This document shows positions 26,262 to 35,279 of a stretch of DNA of 64,000 nt, piece by piece (within the stretch, counting starts at the first letter, position 1; each line of letters starts with the position of its first letter). The notes beneath the pieces were generated by a model that was given only the letters and a program-made list of their open reading frames with translations, had not been told where the DNA came from and made no database searches. The translations under genes and the position numbers were made by a program. This DNA is from an uncultured Slackia sp. (GTDB lineage: Bacteria > Actinomycetota > Coriobacteriia > Coriobacteriales > Eggerthellaceae): the NCBI RefSeq assembly GCF_934630525.1, contig NZ_CAKTVX010000004.1, positions 1 through 64,000 of the forward strand, read 5' to 3'.

Positions 26262-28379
26262 CTAGAGCAGGCCCTTGGACTGAAGGTCTTCCTTCACGTC
26301 GGTCAGGTTGTAATTGTCGAGGCACTCGGCAGTCGGTGCGCCGGTCTTTTCGTCCCAACCGAACTCTTTGTACACCATGGTAAGAGCGGTCTGGAAGTCT
26401 TCCTTTTCCATCTTATCGGTGCCAGCGGTGAAGGGCTGGATGTCGGGGTCCTTGGTGAACGGCCATTCGGTGATGGTGTCATGCACGCCGCGGAAATCGT
26501 TGGTCTTCATGCCGCGCATGGTGTTCGCGCGCTGCAGGGTCATGATGGCCGCGCCGCGCTTGTAGAGCTCTTCGGTGGTGATGTCTTCGCCGGTGACGGC
26601 CTTGTAGAACTTCGCTTCAAGGTCAAGGTCGCCGCGGTAATCGCGGGACTTCGACGGGCTCATGGTCATAGGCCACACCCAGTTGCACAGGGTGAGGGAG
26701 TCATGCAGCACGTCGGTGACGATGGACCACCAGCAGAACTTCGCCTTGTGCTCGTTCATCGGGGTATAGTTCTTGTCCTCGTCGATGGCGTCTTCGCCGC
26801 CCCAAACTTCCTTGGCGATCTCGCGCTTCTTTTCGATAGGCAAGCCGCAGCCCTGGAAGTTAACAGCGGAGTGAATCATGTCGTCGCGGTTGAACATCAT
26901 GTTGTACACGCCGCCAACCTGGCCGAAGCACTCGATCGAGTGGTGCACAGGCCAGCCGCGGTAGTTGATCAACTGGCTCGCGGTGGTGTCGAACCATTCC
27001 ATGTCGTCCCAGCGCTTGCACCACACGATGGGGCCGTGCGCGATGTAGCTCATCTCGTTGTCGTTCTGCGCGATGTGACGCAGGATTTTCGGCATGATGG
27101 ACGGGTCGTTGTTCTTGAACGCGTCCCAATCGAACATGTTGTACTCGTCTTCGGGAAGTACGCGCTTGAAGATGCCGGCAGAGATGCAATGCGCGAGGTC
27201 GCGGTAGAGCTGCGCGTAGTTGCACCACAAGCCCAAATCGTCCACCGTAGAACCGATGACCTGGTTCCAAATAACGCCGTCCTCGGAGTTATTCACCACG
27301 CCGCCTGCCTGATCCTTCAGAATAGGAATCATATACAGGTACGGGAAGTTCGGCACGCAGGTGTTGCCCGTGATTTCGAAGCCGCCATGCTCGGCAGAGC
27401 CGGGAATGCGCATGTCGGAATAGCAGTGAAGCGGGCAGCTGTGACAGCCGTTCATCTTAATGGTGTACTTCTCGGCGTCGGGACCGTCGTCCTTGGTGGA
27501 CTTCATGCAGCGGTAGCCAACGGTGTTGAGCTCGCCGGGCTTCGGCTCGCCCGTCTCAATGGCGCCGCCTTCTGCCTGAGCCCAGTACAGGCCCTTGCGA
27601 GCGGTCCAACGGCTGCCCTTGTCGTAGTATTCAGCCCATTCCTGCTGGGTGGAAGGCACGACGTGGTTGTTGTTGGAACCCACGATGTCGGAAATCATGT
27701 AGTCGGAAAGCTCGGCGATGGCCTTCGGGTCGGCGACATTCACGCTGCCGTCGCCTTCGATGGCGATTGCCTTGCATTTTTTAGAGCCCAAGATGGAGCC
27801 CAGGCCAGCGCCTGCCGAGTGGTTGCGCGAGTTGATGACGCATGCATACGGCACCAGATTCTCGCCTGCGGGGCCAATGGCGGCAACGGCGAACTTGTTG
27901 CCATCTTTGCGGCAAATGCCTTCGGTGGTGGCGCGGGTGCCCATGCCCCAAACGAACGATGCATCTTCGATGGTGATCTTGTCGTTGAGGATCTTGATGT
28001 AGACGGGCTTGTCGGATGCGCCTTCAATAATAAGGGCGTCCCAGCCGGCCAGCTTAAGCTTCGCGCCAATCATGCCGCCGCAGTGGGAATCGACGACCAA
28101 GTGGTCGGTGGTGAAGGTGGACAGGTGTGAGAACGTGGTGCGGCCTGCCAAGGGAGTGCCCGATGCGGTGAGCGGGCCCACGGCCATGACGACCTTGCTC
28201 TCGGGGCTGAACGGATCGGTGCCCTCGGGAACTTCGTCATACATAATTTTGTTAGCAAGGCCCATGCCGCCCAGGAAATACTTGTATGGGTCGGTGGACT
28301 GGGTGGTGATTTCTCCCGTGGTCAGATTCACTCGGGCAATCTTGCCCTGCCAACCATAGGAGACATTTTCAGTTGCCAT
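26262..28379 (-). CDS. Aldehyde:ferredoxin oxidoreductase (AOR) family protein
   Basis: 705 residues from ATG 28379, which follows TTGGAG by 6 bases. The N-terminal domain (YGWQGKIARVNLTTGEI, FLGGMGLANKIMYDEVP) binds the tungsto- or molybdopterin in this family, and NGCHSCPLHCYSDM supplies cysteines for the [4Fe-4S] cluster. AOR proteins oxidise aldehydes or carry out related low-potential reactions; several subgroups (for example E. coli YdhV) have unknown substrates. It has no signal peptide, so it is cytoplasmic. It is divergent from a ferredoxin/molybdoenzyme/NrfD operon and may exchange electrons with it. Substrate unknown. Confidence 0.9.
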   Translation of the reverse strand: MATENVSYGWQGKIARVNLTTGEITTQSTDPYKYFLGGMGLANKIMYDEVPEGTDPFSPESKVVMAVGPLTASGTPLAGRTTFSHLSTFTTDHLVVDSHCGGMIGAKLKLAGWDALIIEGASDKPVYIKILNDKITIEDASFVWGMGTRATTEGICRKDGNKFAVAAIGPAGENLVPYACVINSRNHSAGAGLGSILGSKKCKAIAIEGDGSVNVADPKAIAELSDYMISDIVGSNNNHVVPSTQQEWAEYYDKGSRWTARKGLYWAQAEGGAIETGEPKPGELNTVGYRCMKSTKDDGPDAEKYTIKMNGCHSCPLHCYSDMRIPGSAEHGGFEITGNTCVPNFPYLYMIPILKDQAGGVVNNSEDGVIWNQVIGSTVDDLGLWCNYAQLYRDLAHCISAGIFKRVLPEDEYNMFDWDAFKNNDPSIMPKILRHIAQNDNEMSYIAHGPIVWCKRWDDMEWFDTTASQLINYRGWPVHHSIECFGQVGGVYNMMFNRDDMIHSAVNFQGCGLPIEKKREIAKEVWGGEDAIDEDKNYTPMNEHKAKFCWWSIVTDVLHDSLTLCNWVWPMTMSPSKSRDYRGDLDLEAKFYKAVTGEDITTEELYKRGAAIMTLQRANTMRGMKTNDFRGVHDTITEWPFTKDPDIQPFTAGTDKMEKEDFQTALTMVYKEFGWDEKTGAPTAECLDNYNLTDVKEDLQSKGLL

Positions 28380-28490
28380 GTCTTTCTCCAAGTCTTTGCT
28401 TTGACATTGAAGCGTGCGTGCGAGGACATGTGTGCGATTGACCCCCTTTTAGTGGTCGAATGCAGTGTGCCCCAAGCCATGCCCTGTTTG

Positions 28491-28544
28491 TACCCTGTTG
28501 CAGGGTATTGTTCCCTTACCTGGCTTTTTATCCCCCTTCAGGGG
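28491..28544. promoter_or_regulatory. Two palindromes in the AOR/ferredoxin divergent promoter region
   Basis: TACCCTGTTGCAGGGTA at 28491-28507 is a perfect 7-base inverted repeat around TTG. A second, CCCC-TTCA-GGGG, lies at 28533-28544. Their place between divergent genes suggests binding sites for a shared regulator. Confidence 0.45.
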
Positions 28545-28641
28545 ACAGGGCACATGCGGCGTCATCCAATATGCAATTCGTGCGAAGCGTGCAAGGAATC
28601 GTGCGTCAATCGAAGAGAAGTGCAAAAAGGAGGAACTCTCG

Positions 28642-29358
28642 ATGGACGAGAAGAAGGGGGAAGCGATCCTGCCTGAAGAGCCGCAGACCGAAACTGCAGC
28701 TGAGGAATCGCCCAAGGGCTTCACTCGCCGCCAGGTAGTCGCCGGAGGCATTGGCGTTGGTCTTGTTGGCCTTATCGCCGGTGGCGCATTGGCGAAATGG
28801 GGCGTCATCGAAGACACTATTGCGAGCGGCCGCGTGGCTGTGAACGTCACACCTACTAAGCTTATTGTTACCGACCGTGCCCGTTGCTCGGGCTGCCAGC
28901 GTTGCGAAATGATGTGCTCGCTGCGCAACGACGGTCGCGTATGCCAGACCACCGCGCGTGTGCGCGTGTGGCCGAACTATAACTTCGGCGAGGGCTCAAA
29001 CGGCCCCGACGGAATCTATCGCAACTGCCAGTTCACCGTTGAGCATTGCAAGCAGTGCAAAGATGCGGCTTGCATGAAGAACTGTCCGGTGCATGCCATC
29101 TACGCCGATTCCGAGACCGGCGCGCGCGTGGTCGATACCGATAAATGCATCGGCTGCGGATTGTGCCACGAGGCTTGCCCGTGGAACATGCCGCAAATCG
29201 ACCCGGTTATTGGCAAATCCACGAAGTGCATCGCGTGCGGCCGTTGCGCCGTGCAGTGCCCCAACGGGGCCATCAAGTTTGTCGATTGGCAAGATATCGC
29301 CCAAGAGGCGATCGACAAGGGCATCGTTCGTACGTCGACCTTGTTCCCCGAGGCTTAA
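28642..29358 (+). CDS. Tat-targeted four-cluster ferredoxin-like subunit (DmsB/NrfC/YdhX-like)
   Basis: 238 residues from ATG 28642, preceded by AAAAAGGAGG. A twin-arginine sequence (FTRRQVVAGG, R29/R30) precedes a hydrophobic helix, so it should be exported by Tat or remain anchored. Four [4Fe-4S] motifs follow: CSGCQRCEMMC, CKQCKDAACMKNC, CIGCGLCHEAC and CIACGRCAVQC. It is an electron-transfer subunit of the molybdoenzyme type and heads an operon with the catalytic, second ferredoxin and NrfD genes. It is unusual that this operon has two such four-cluster subunits. Confidence 0.9.
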   Translation: MDEKKGEAILPEEPQTETAAEESPKGFTRRQVVAGGIGVGLVGLIAGGALAKWGVIEDTIASGRVAVNVTPTKLIVTDRARCSGCQRCEMMCSLRNDGRVCQTTARVRVWPNYNFGEGSNGPDGIYRNCQFTVEHCKQCKDAACMKNCPVHAIYADSETGARVVDTDKCIGCGLCHEACPWNMPQIDPVIGKSTKCIACGRCAVQCPNGAIKFVDWQDIAQEAIDKGIVRTSTLFPEA

Positions 29359-29397
29359 CCTCGCGACCAATTTGACTTGCTTGAGAAAGGACACATC

Positions 29398-31560
29398 ATG
29401 GATAGCATGATGACGAGGCGAGGATTCCTCGCCGCGGGTGCCAGCTGCGCGGCATTGGCCGCAATCGGCACCTCGACGGGTTGTTCTTCCTCGCAAACTG
29501 AGCCCCTAAGCTCAGATGCCTCGGTTACGTACACCAAAGCGACGTTGTGCGCTGGCTGTGCGAATAAGTGCGGCATCGAAGCTTGGGTGCGCGGTGGAAA
29601 ACTGTGGCGCTTTATGGGCGCCGAGGGCCATCCGCATTCTGGCGGATATATGTGCGGCCGTGGCCAGGGCCTGCCTTCGCTCACGACTTCCGAAGATCGC
29701 GTGACCGAGCCCATGAAGGCCGACGGCAAAGGTGGCTTTACCAAGGTGAGCTGGGACGATGCTCTTTCTGACATCGCCAGCCACATTACGGGCGCGGGCA
29801 GCAAGGTAGCGCTGTTCCAAGATGGCCGCGCAACTGATGCGTGGTATGCGAAGCGCTTCATGGCTTCTGTCGGTTCGCCGAACTACTATGACGATTCCGC
29901 GCTTACCAATGCCAATATCGATGCTGCGTACGAGGCCCTTTTGGGCACGACTCCGGTGTTCGACACGGCCAACGCCGAATACATCGTGCTGCTCGACGCG
30001 AGCGGCGATGAAACGGTGCGCCCGGTCGAGGTCAAGGAGTTCCAGAAAGTTCGCGAAAACGGTGGCTATGTGATGGCCGTCGACCCGCGCAACGCTGGCG
30101 CCGATATGCTCGCCGACGAATGGGTCGCTGTGCGTCCCGGTTATGAGCTGGCGTTTTTGCTGGGCATTATGGGCGATATCGCCAAGAAGCTCGACTTCGA
30201 CGCGAGCTTCGTCGAGCAATACGGCGAGGGCTTCGAGGAATTCCGCACCGCGATGCTCCAGTACACGCCGGAATGGGCTTCCGAGAAGTGCGGCGTGCCG
30301 ATTGACACGATTTATTCCGCGGCGCGTGGCCTCGTGAAGGCCGCCCCGCATTGCCATGTCGATGTTCGCCCGGGCGCGCTGCTTGGCTGCGGCTACGCGA
30401 CGAGTCTCGAGACGGTTCGCTGCGCGGTTCTGCTCAACGCTATGCTCGGCGCTGTGAACCAGACGGGCGGCATGTTCCTGGCGAAGGTTCCCGCTGTGGA
30501 CGAAAGCGTTTTCGAGAGCGCTCCGTTCACGAAGGTTTCCGCTTCCGGCGACGGCATTGCTCAGGCTGGTGAGCTTGGCGTTGCGAGCTGCCAGGAGGCT
30601 TTGGGCGCTGCTGCCAAGGGCGGTGCCGATGTGGCGTTGTTCGTCGAGTGCGACCCCGCTGCCGACTGGGCCGATTCCGCCAAGGTTGCAGAAGACCTTT
30701 CCGGCATTGGCTTCAAGGTCGTCATCGATTCGGTGCTGACCGAAACCGCTCAGAAGGCCGATTACGTGCTTCCCGCCGCGACTTACCTCGAGGTCGAAAG
30801 CGTCGTTGCCCCCGTTGCTGCCGAGTGGTCGGTTGCCGAAAAGCGCAACCAGGTCGTGGCTCCCGCGGGCGAGGCTCGCGCCATCTACCAGATTTTCACT
30901 GATTTGGCGAAGGCGTGCGGCAAGGGCGACGATTTCGCCTTTGAGCTCGATGATGTCAACAATGCCTTCTGCAAGGCCTATGGCATTACGCTCGGCGGCC
31001 TGAACGACACCGCGTGCTGCTCTATTGCGGGCGCCTCGGTGCTTGCGGACGACGCGCCTGCCATTGGCACCGAATCGGGCAAGATTCCGTTCGCAAGCGA
31101 TGCGTTCGAGAAGGCCGGTTTGGCTCGCACTCCTCAGTACGCCGATCCTACGGTTGCGCCGAACGACCATATGCCGCGTCTTATTACGGGCGCCCAGAGC
31201 ATGCAGACGCGCACCTACACCGCCGACGCCGACAAAATTGCAGCGCTCGCGAAAGATTCCGGTGCGGAGCGCGCATGGCTCAACCCGCAGACGGCGGCCA
31301 ACTTCGGCATCGCCGATGGCGACGAGGCTGAGCTTTCCACCTCCACGGGCAAGATTCGCGTGAAGGTCCGCGTGACGAGCCTCATCAATCCCGAAGCGGT
31401 GTACGTGCCGCCTCACTATGGCATTGAATCGAAGGAAATGGCGCAGGCAGCCGGCTATGGCGTAAGCGTGTGGGACATCGTGCCGCGCGCAAGCGACGCT
31501 GCGACCGGCGCGGGCATGGTATGCGAGGTGCCCGTCGAGATCAGGAAGGTCGGTGCATAA
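29398..31560 (+). CDS. Molybdopterin-dependent oxidoreductase, Tat-exported catalytic subunit
   Basis: 720 residues from ATG 29398 (AAAGGA upstream). The Tat signal is MTRRGFLAAG. The [4Fe-4S] motif is C51-x2-C54-x3-C58 with C86, followed by the bis-MGD binding domains of the DMSO reductase family (YADPTVAPNDHMPRL to VYVPPHYGIES region near the end is the MGD-binding C-terminal domain). At the place where PhsA/PsrA-type enzymes have the Cys ligand of molybdenum (GSPN..., then SLC-N), this protein reads SPNYYDDSALTNANI, so the ligand position appears to be Thr170. It is the catalytic subunit of a membrane complex with the following ferredoxin and NrfD proteins. Its substrate cannot be assigned. 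Confidence 0.9.
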   Translation: MDSMMTRRGFLAAGASCAALAAIGTSTGCSSSQTEPLSSDASVTYTKATLCAGCANKCGIEAWVRGGKLWRFMGAEGHPHSGGYMCGRGQGLPSLTTSEDRVTEPMKADGKGGFTKVSWDDALSDIASHITGAGSKVALFQDGRATDAWYAKRFMASVGSPNYYDDSALTNANIDAAYEALLGTTPVFDTANAEYIVLLDASGDETVRPVEVKEFQKVRENGGYVMAVDPRNAGADMLADEWVAVRPGYELAFLLGIMGDIAKKLDFDASFVEQYGEGFEEFRTAMLQYTPEWASEKCGVPIDTIYSAARGLVKAAPHCHVDVRPGALLGCGYATSLETVRCAVLLNAMLGAVNQTGGMFLAKVPAVDESVFESAPFTKVSASGDGIAQAGELGVASCQEALGAAAKGGADVALFVECDPAADWADSAKVAEDLSGIGFKVVIDSVLTETAQKADYVLPAATYLEVESVVAPVAAEWSVAEKRNQVVAPAGEARAIYQIFTDLAKACGKGDDFAFELDDVNNAFCKAYGITLGGLNDTACCSIAGASVLADDAPAIGTESGKIPFASDAFEKAGLARTPQYADPTVAPNDHMPRLITGAQSMQTRTYTADADKIAALAKDSGAERAWLNPQTAANFGIADGDEAELSTSTGKIRVKVRVTSLINPEAVYVPPHYGIESKEMAQAAGYGVSVWDIVPRASDAATGAGMVCEVPVEIRKVGA

Positions 31561-31563
31561 GCT

Positions 31564-32103
31564 ATGGCCCGATACGGAATGGTGATCGACACGACCAAGT
31601 GCATCGGCTGCGGCGCCTGTCGCTTGGCGTGTCAGAATCAGAACGATTTGCTTTCGAGCATGCCGTTCGTGAAGTTTTCTGAAGTCGAGACGGGTGTATA
31701 CCCGACGGCTTCTTTGCAGGTGGTTCCTTCGCAGTGCATGCATTGCGAAGACGCGCCGTGCCAGGCGGTTTGCCCCACCGGCGCGACGTATACCAACGAA
31801 GACGGCATCGTGTGCATCGATCACGGTCGCTGCATTGGTTGCAAATACTGCATGGCCGCGTGCCCTTACCAGGCGCGTGTGGTTGACGAGCGCACGGGCG
31901 CAGTCGACAAATGCCGTTTCTGCACCGTGAGCGCGCTCAATGGCACCGAGATGTCGACGTGCGTGACCGCGTGCCCGGCAGGCGTGCGTGTGTTCGGCGA
32001 TTTGGATGACCCCGATTCGGAAGTGTCCAAGGTTCTTGCCGCGACGCATGCGACCCCGCTTTTGGGCGATGCGACCAAGTCCAAGATTTTCTACGTAAGG
32101 TAG
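31564..32103 (+). CDS. Four-cluster ferredoxin subunit of molybdoenzyme complex (DmsB/PsrB-like)
   Basis: 179 residues, no signal peptide. Four [4Fe-4S] motifs are visible: CIGCGACRLAC, CMHCEDAPCQAVC, CIGCKYCMAAC and the C-terminal CRFC...CVTAC. It should pass electrons between the NrfD membrane subunit and the catalytic protein, co-exported with the latter by the Tat system. The start is 3 bases after the catalytic gene stop and the NrfD gene starts 10 bases after its end. Confidence 0.94.
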   Translation: MARYGMVIDTTKCIGCGACRLACQNQNDLLSSMPFVKFSEVETGVYPTASLQVVPSQCMHCEDAPCQAVCPTGATYTNEDGIVCIDHGRCIGCKYCMAACPYQARVVDERTGAVDKCRFCTVSALNGTEMSTCVTACPAGVRVFGDLDDPDSEVSKVLAATHATPLLGDATKSKIFYVR

Positions 32104-32113
32104 GTGGGCGAAC

Positions 32114-32995
32114 ATGTCATTTGAACCAGTTTGGGGCGCACCTATTGCGTGGTACCTCTTCCTTGCAGGCTTGGGCGGCGGCGCCTTCATTACTTCGGCG
32201 TTTTTGCGCTGGAAGCATCCCGAGGCGCATGGCATGCGCTTCGCCGGCCACATCATTGCTCCGGTGGTCGTTATCATCGGCTTGTTCTTGCTGATGTTCG
32301 ACGCTGAGGCCGGTTTGCACAACCCGCTGCGTTTCGCGCTGCTTCTGCATAACCCGTGCTCGGTTATGACCTGGGGCGTTGTGTTCCTGGCGGCATTCGT
32401 GATTATCGCGCTTGTCACGCTTCTGCTCGACTGCCTGAAGAAGCAGGTGCCTGCGTGGCTTGAGATCGCGGGCTCGGTGTTCGCGGTATGCGTTGGCGCA
32501 TACACGGGCGCTTTGCTCGGCGTGTGCCAGACGTTCCCGCTGTGGAACAACGCTTTGCTGCCGATTCTGTTCTTGGTTTCGGCGGTTTCCACGGGCATGT
32601 CTTCGGTGCTGCTTGTGGGTGGCCTGAAGTTCCCCAAGGAATTCGATAGCGTGGGAGTGCTGAAGAAGTTCCACTACTGCTTCCCGATTATCGAGCTTGT
32701 GTTGGTGGCTTCGCTGTGCTTCATCACGAGCTACAACTCCGTTGCCGGTTTCGAGTCGGTGATGAGTCTCGTGTGTGGCAACTGGGCGGTTTTGTTCTGG
32801 CTTGGCTTCATCGTGGTTGGCCTGGTTGCGCCTACCGCGGTTGAGACGTGGCTTTTGTTCATCTCAAAGCCCGGCTTTGAGGAAACCCCCAAGGCACACT
32901 ACATTGGCGCTGCTGCCGATGCGGGCGTGCTTATCGGCGGCTTCCTGCTCCGCTTCCTTATCGTGGTTGCGGCGTTGCCGGTGGCGTTGGTGTAA
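32114..32995 (+). CDS. NrfD/PsrC-family membrane subunit
   Basis: 293 residues with about eight or nine membrane helices. The N-terminus (WGAPIAWYLFLAGLGGGAFI) is the classical NrfD/PsrC pattern. It anchors the complex and exchanges electrons with the menaquinone pool. No heme-binding His pairs are expected in this family. It is the last gene of the operon; a strong terminator follows at 33028-33063. AGGTGGGCG precedes the ATG. Confidence 0.93.
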   Translation: MSFEPVWGAPIAWYLFLAGLGGGAFITSAFLRWKHPEAHGMRFAGHIIAPVVVIIGLFLLMFDAEAGLHNPLRFALLLHNPCSVMTWGVVFLAAFVIIALVTLLLDCLKKQVPAWLEIAGSVFAVCVGAYTGALLGVCQTFPLWNNALLPILFLVSAVSTGMSSVLLVGGLKFPKEFDSVGVLKKFHYCFPIIELVLVASLCFITSYNSVAGFESVMSLVCGNWAVLFWLGFIVVGLVAPTAVETWLLFISKPGFEETPKAHYIGAAADAGVLIGGFLLRFLIVVAALPVALV

Positions 32996-33027
32996 ACCTG
33001 TTAAACGCTCGGAGTATTTAACACATT

Positions 33028-33063
33028 GGGACACTTGCTCTAGGAGCAAGTGTCCCATTTTTT
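33028..33063 (+). terminator. Rho-independent terminator of the molybdoenzyme operon
   Basis: Perfect 13-base arms 33028-33040 and 33044-33056 (GGGACACTTGCTC and complement) with loop TAG, followed by ATTTTTTT. Confidence 0.95.
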
Positions 33064-33242
33064 TGCTCCATCTGTTGCTTTCGGGCAACGGGTGGAGTTT
33101 TCGCATTTCGGGGCACTGGGTGGTAAAATCGCGGCAATCATTTGCTGCGGGCGGCAGGCGGGGTGGCCTGTACGCTGCAATCGGGCAGTTTCCGCGAGCT
33201 CTTATCGCGAACCCGGGAGCCTATTCGAAAGAACAACTGAAC

Positions 33243-33812
33243 ATGAGCATCGTAGAGATTGTTCTTCTGGGCGTTGCGCTGTCCATGGACGCCTTCGCCG
33301 TAACCATCTCGAACGTCTTCTGCTATCCGAACGCCTCGCGCGCACGCTTGCTTGCGCTGCCGGTCGCGTTCGGCGTCTTCCAGGCGGGAATGCCGCTGCT
33401 TGGCTATTTCCTGGGCGGCGTCGTGGGTGACTTCATCGAAACGTACTCGGGCATCATTACGCTGGTGATTCTTGGCTTTATCGGCGGAAATATGATTAAA
33501 GAAGGCGCGTGCGCCCTGCGCGGCGGCGGTGACGGGGAAAAGGAAGTTTCAGAAAATGGCAACGCGCTGACGCTCAAAGTGATTTTGGTGCAGGCCGTAG
33601 CTACGAGCATCGATGCGTTCGCCGTGGGCGTGAGCCTGCGTGCAGTGAGCGTTGCCGTAGCGCCCGCGGTAAGCATTATCGGTGTTACGACGCTCCTCTG
33701 CTGCATTGTGGCGTTGGCCATCGGCAAGCGCTTCGGGCATTTGCTGGGCGATCGCGCGCAGATTGTCGGCGGCGTGGTGCTCGTTCTTATCGGCATCAAG
33801 GCGATGTTCTAA
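33243..33812 (+). CDS. mntP: Manganese efflux pump MntP
   Basis: 189 residues with six predicted helices in two repeats. The family motifs LGVALSMDAFAVTISN (first half) and QAVATSIDAFAVGVSL (second half) supply the conserved Asp pair of the MntP (DUF204) fold. It exports Mn2+. The chosen ATG at 33243 begins right at the family N-terminus; the frame is open upstream but the extension is not family-like. The ribosome binding site is weak (GAAAG). I looked for a yybP-ykoY manganese riboswitch in the 240 bases before it and did not see the consensus. Confidence 0.92.
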   Translation: MSIVEIVLLGVALSMDAFAVTISNVFCYPNASRARLLALPVAFGVFQAGMPLLGYFLGGVVGDFIETYSGIITLVILGFIGGNMIKEGACALRGGGDGEKEVSENGNALTLKVILVQAVATSIDAFAVGVSLRAVSVAVAPAVSIIGVTTLLCCIVALAIGKRFGHLLGDRAQIVGGVVLVLIGIKAMF

Positions 33813-34073
33813 GGTTTCGCCGTTCTGACGAACAACGTACGTTGCCGGCGCTGCAAGCGGCCATGGCAGCGCATTTTGGATTCGGCCTTCGACTCGCGCA
33901 CTAAAAGTGCGTGTTGCCTTGGCTTCGCCCGAGCCGTATTCGCCGGCCGCTTTCACTGATTTTGGTGCGAATGTGTCTCTGCCTGCGTTCTTACGGTCTT
34001 ACCGTGAATGCGCGCGAATTGGAGTACAATTCTAGGTTGCCTATATGAATCAATCGGCCGAAAGGATTGCGCC

Positions 34074-34424
34074 ATGAGCGAAGAGCTGTATGTCGACGGA
34101 CTGGGGCTGGCCCCCGGAGTCATGGAAACCATCGTCGCGATCGCGGCCAAAGAAGTTGAGGGCGTTGCCAGCGTTGGCTCGTCTACGTTCACGGGCTTGC
34201 GTTCCCGCTTCGCCGCAAAGCCGGCTGGCCAGGGTATCGATGTGAGCATGAACGAAGAGCAGGGCGTCGACGTGGCTGTGCATATCGACGTCTTCTACGG
34301 CAAGCCCATTCCGCAGGTTGCCGAAGCCGTTCGCCAAACCGTCGCCGATGCTGTGGCAACACAGGTCGGTTTCACTGTGTCGTCGGTCGATGTGTATGTC
34401 GACGGCATCCGTTTCAATAACTAG
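34074..34424 (+). CDS. Asp23/Gls24 family envelope-stress protein
   Basis: 116 residues, start ATG 34074 with AAAGGA upstream. The sequence (GLGLAPGVMETIVAIAAKEVEGVASVG, then VAVHIDVFYGKPIPQVAEAVRQTV) is typical of the Asp23/Gls24 family (DUF322). These are small cytoplasmic proteins linked to cell-envelope homeostasis. It sits 20 bases ahead of nusB, an arrangement common in Gram-positive genomes. TACAAT at 34025-34030 is a plausible -10. Confidence 0.93.
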   Translation: MSEELYVDGLGLAPGVMETIVAIAAKEVEGVASVGSSTFTGLRSRFAAKPAGQGIDVSMNEEQGVDVAVHIDVFYGKPIPQVAEAVRQTVADAVATQVGFTVSSVDVYVDGIRFNN

Positions 34425-34444
34425 TTAGCAAGGTTCCAATTCGC

Positions 34445-34996
34445 ATGAGCAACGTATCTAAACGAATTCTCGCACGTCGCGCTGCGGTGCAGATTCTGTA
34501 TCAAAGTGAAATCACTGGCGTGCCCGCCGACAAGCTGGTCGACGAAGGCTTGGTCCCCGAAGAGGCCAAGGCGAATGAATATGCGCGCGAATTGGTGTGC
34601 GGTGTTTCCGCGCATCGCGCCGAGCTCGACCGCGCGATTGGCGAAAGCTCGCAAAACTGGGCCATCGACCGCATGCCCGTGGTTGACCGCTCCGTTCTGC
34701 GCCTCGCTGTTTACGAGATGCGCTACGTCGACGACGTTCCGCAGTCTGTCGCCATCAACGAGGCCGTTGAGCTCGCCAAGGCGTTCGGCGGCGAAGACGA
34801 TTCCCATCGCTTCGTGAACGGCATTCTGGGTCGCCTGGCTCGTTTGTCTGAAAGCGAGCAGGGTGTTGCCGCGGAGGCTCCGACCGAGGAGGCCTCTGAA
34901 GGCGCCGCCGAAGCTGCGCCCGCCGAGATTCCCACGATGGGCATTCTTTCCGACTTTAAGCCCGCTGAAGCCGATTCGGCCGAAAACGTCGAGTAA
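34445..34996 (+). CDS. nusB: Transcription antitermination factor NusB
   Basis: 183 residues. The RNA-binding N-terminus (RILARRAAVQILYQSEI) and the C-terminal helices (VPQSVAINEAVELAKAFGGEDDSHRFVNGILGRL) match NusB. With NusE it binds boxA RNA for rRNA antitermination. About 45 extra residues at the C-terminus are Ala/Glu/Pro-rich and probably disordered. The gene lies in the Asp23-nusB-xseB-dxs-tlyA cluster. Confidence 0.95.
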   Translation: MSNVSKRILARRAAVQILYQSEITGVPADKLVDEGLVPEEAKANEYARELVCGVSAHRAELDRAIGESSQNWAIDRMPVVDRSVLRLAVYEMRYVDDVPQSVAINEAVELAKAFGGEDDSHRFVNGILGRLARLSESEQGVAAEAPTEEASEGAAEAAPAEIPTMGILSDFKPAEADSAENVE

Positions 34997-35004
34997 GGCT
35001 CGCT

Positions 35005-35223
35005 ATGGGCTTGGAATCGCTCGATCGCGAGGCGTTCACGCAGATTCGCGATCGTCTCGATGAAATCGCGACGCAGGTGCGCGGCGACGATATGCCGCTC
35101 GATGCGGCGCTCGATTTGTATGATGAGGCCGTGAAGCTGGGCATGAAGGCGACCGAACTGCTCGAAACGCTTGACGCCTCCGATAGCGATGCGCCTTCTT
35201 CGGAAGGCGCGATGCAACGCTAG
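35005..35223 (+). CDS. xseB: Exodeoxyribonuclease VII small subunit
   Basis: 72 residues, normal for XseB, with LDEIATQVRGDDMPLDAALDLYDEAVKLG, the two-helix hairpin of the family. It needs XseA, which is not in this window. It starts 8 bases after nusB. Confidence 0.9.
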   Translation: MGLESLDREAFTQIRDRLDEIATQVRGDDMPLDAALDLYDEAVKLGMKATELLETLDASDSDAPSSEGAMQR

Positions 35224-35279
35224 TCGCGCAAGGCATCCGCGAGGTGCCGAATTTAAATACGGAGATTGGGAGTTCCTTA

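Noticed and set aside
29512..32637. Long minus-strand open frame opposite the molybdoenzyme operon
   Set aside because: Same reason: the plus strand carries three clear family members with ribosome binding sites; the minus frame is compositional.
33064..33242. Possible yybP-ykoY manganese riboswitch upstream of mntP
   Set aside because: The conserved loop sequences of that riboswitch are not visible; only an unrelated hairpin around 33066-33099 is seen.
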